In this document: in pieces, positions 63,578 to 64,000 of the stretch
How the letters are laid out: every line of letters begins with the position of its first letter
Position numbering within the stretch: position 1 is the stretch's first letter
DNA from: Bacillota bacterium
GTDB lineage: Bacteria > Bacillota > Clostridia > Lachnospirales > Lachnospiraceae
Assembly (NCBI GenBank): GCA_023414355.1
Contig: JAEZOB010000055.1
Coordinates: forward strand, 1 to 64,000
Reading direction: 5' to 3'
Length of the DNA stretch: 64,000 bases
Program-made: the position numbers and the translations under genes
Notes under the pieces: model-generated
Seen by the model: only the letters and a program-made list of their open reading frames with translations
The model's database searches: none
Told to the model about the DNA's origin: nothing

Positions 63578-63632
63578 AAAACCGTTATGATCTGTTTCCG
63601 GTCCGGATGACCTGGCATATCATAACGGTTTT
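63578..63632. terminator. Bidirectional terminator between convergent genes
   Basis: Arms AAAACCGTTATGAT and ATCATAACGGTTTT (14 bp, perfect), with T-runs on both strands. Confidence 0.85.
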
Positions 63633-63672
63633 CTATTTACTCTCTCTAACATATAAATATTATAACAGCCTT

Positions 63673-63993
63673 CTATTCTGCCATTGCTATGGTAGTTGCA
63701 TCTGCATAATAAGGTACGATAATATAGTTGCCGGCATGAATCTCATCTGAGATCATTCGATTACTGTCTTTGATTTCTTCGATGTACTCATTCATGTCAT
63801 CGTATTCTTCAGTTATATATTCAGAAGCGATACTCCAAAGGGTATCACCTTTCTTGATCTCTATACAGGTAACCTGCTTACTGCGTTCTCCTTCTCTCTG
63901 TGCTGTTACTGTCTTGGTCATAAAAAACACTGAGAAAATTACAAGTACGAGCAATAGTAATCCGCCAACCATCCATACTTTCTTTCTGTTCAT
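63673..63993 (-). CDS. LysM-domain small membrane protein, YneA-like
   Basis: A 106-residue protein with one N-terminal membrane span (VWMVGGLLLLVLVIFSVFF) and a single LysM domain (CIEIKKGDTLWSIASEYI...NYIIVPYY). This size and order match YneA, an SOS-induced cell-division inhibitor, usually divergent from lexA. The upstream promoter and any lexA gene lie beyond the window end, so the call is tentative. Confidence 0.7.
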   Translation of the reverse strand: MNRKKVWMVGGLLLLVLVIFSVFFMTKTVTAQREGERSKQVTCIEIKKGDTLWSIASEYITEEYDDMNEYIEEIKDSNRMISDEIHAGNYIIVPYYADATTIAMAE

Positions 63994-64000
63994 CTGATAA

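Overview
The window looks like chromosome from a low-GC, endospore-forming anaerobe of the Clostridia, most like Lachnospiraceae. Evidence from gene content: a spore photoproduct lyase homologue, a CwlD-type cortex amidase and a SleB-type hydrolase (sporulation and germination); a 4Fe-4S ferredoxin and Acr3 arsenite efflux (anaerobe); a T-box leader and LytTR/DUF3021 pair (Firmicutes). About seven of every eight genes lie on the minus strand. I saw no rRNA, tRNA, CRISPR array, prophage or intact insertion sequence. These are visual readings; no searches or folding were run.

Layout. 1-7.5 kb: a decayed sensor kinase/SARP-regulator locus, then single-gene accessory enzymes (P-loop kinase, HAD, isochorismatase-like, VOC, methyltransferase, Nudix, DinB, Cys-rich DUF3795) and one frameshifted hypothetical. 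7.8-9.6 kb: LytTR regulator, DUF3021 membrane protein and CPBP protease in one cluster. 9.8-12.2 kb: a divergent methionyl-tRNA synthetase behind a T-box with a Met specifier. 12.3-15.8 kb: a methyltransferase behind a repressor-type operator, a secreted stalk-domain protein, a SIMPL protein and an acetyltransferase. 16-18 kb: arsC, arsR, acr3. 18-24.3 kb: a sugar-phosphate isomerase, cwlD, then cysE-gshA-gshB (cysteine to glutathione) next to a second ArsR-type regulator, and a second SIMPL protein. 24.6-29.7 kb: aldo/keto reductase with its MerR regulator, a LysR/DinB divergent pair, a DUF2974 hydrolase and a ferredoxin. 30-34 kb: a large Lhr helicase. 34.4-45.9 kb: envelope and housekeeping functions (L,D-transpeptidase, SplB homologue, Big_2 surface protein, lipoprotein, EamA transporter, large amidase, TtcA, Xer recombinase). 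46-48.5 kb: an AT-rich stretch with an orphan membrane protein and a chemoreceptor cut off at its HAMP region. 48.6-62.4 kb: small metabolic and detoxification enzymes, four acetyltransferases and a heterodimeric ABC exporter pair. 62.8-64 kb: spore cortex hydrolase and a YneA-like LysM protein.

How parts connect. The ars promoter and the promoter of a ferredoxin 12 kb away share near-identical operator sequence, so the ferredoxin probably belongs to the arsenic/ArsR regulon. The second ArsR-type gene and the cysE-gshAB operon share a 19-bp motif, which suggests thiol synthesis under ArsR-family control. The aldo/keto reductase has a textbook MerR promoter (19-bp spacer with a perfect dyad), and the MerR gene is the next gene downstream. 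The best candidates for something new are the SplB homologue lacking the hydrogen-donor cysteine, the MetRS with a changed KMSKS loop, the Pro-Asp-Lys repeat insertion inside an ABC ATPase domain, and three large unassigned palindromes. I do not see a clear multi-gene system that is wholly undescribed.
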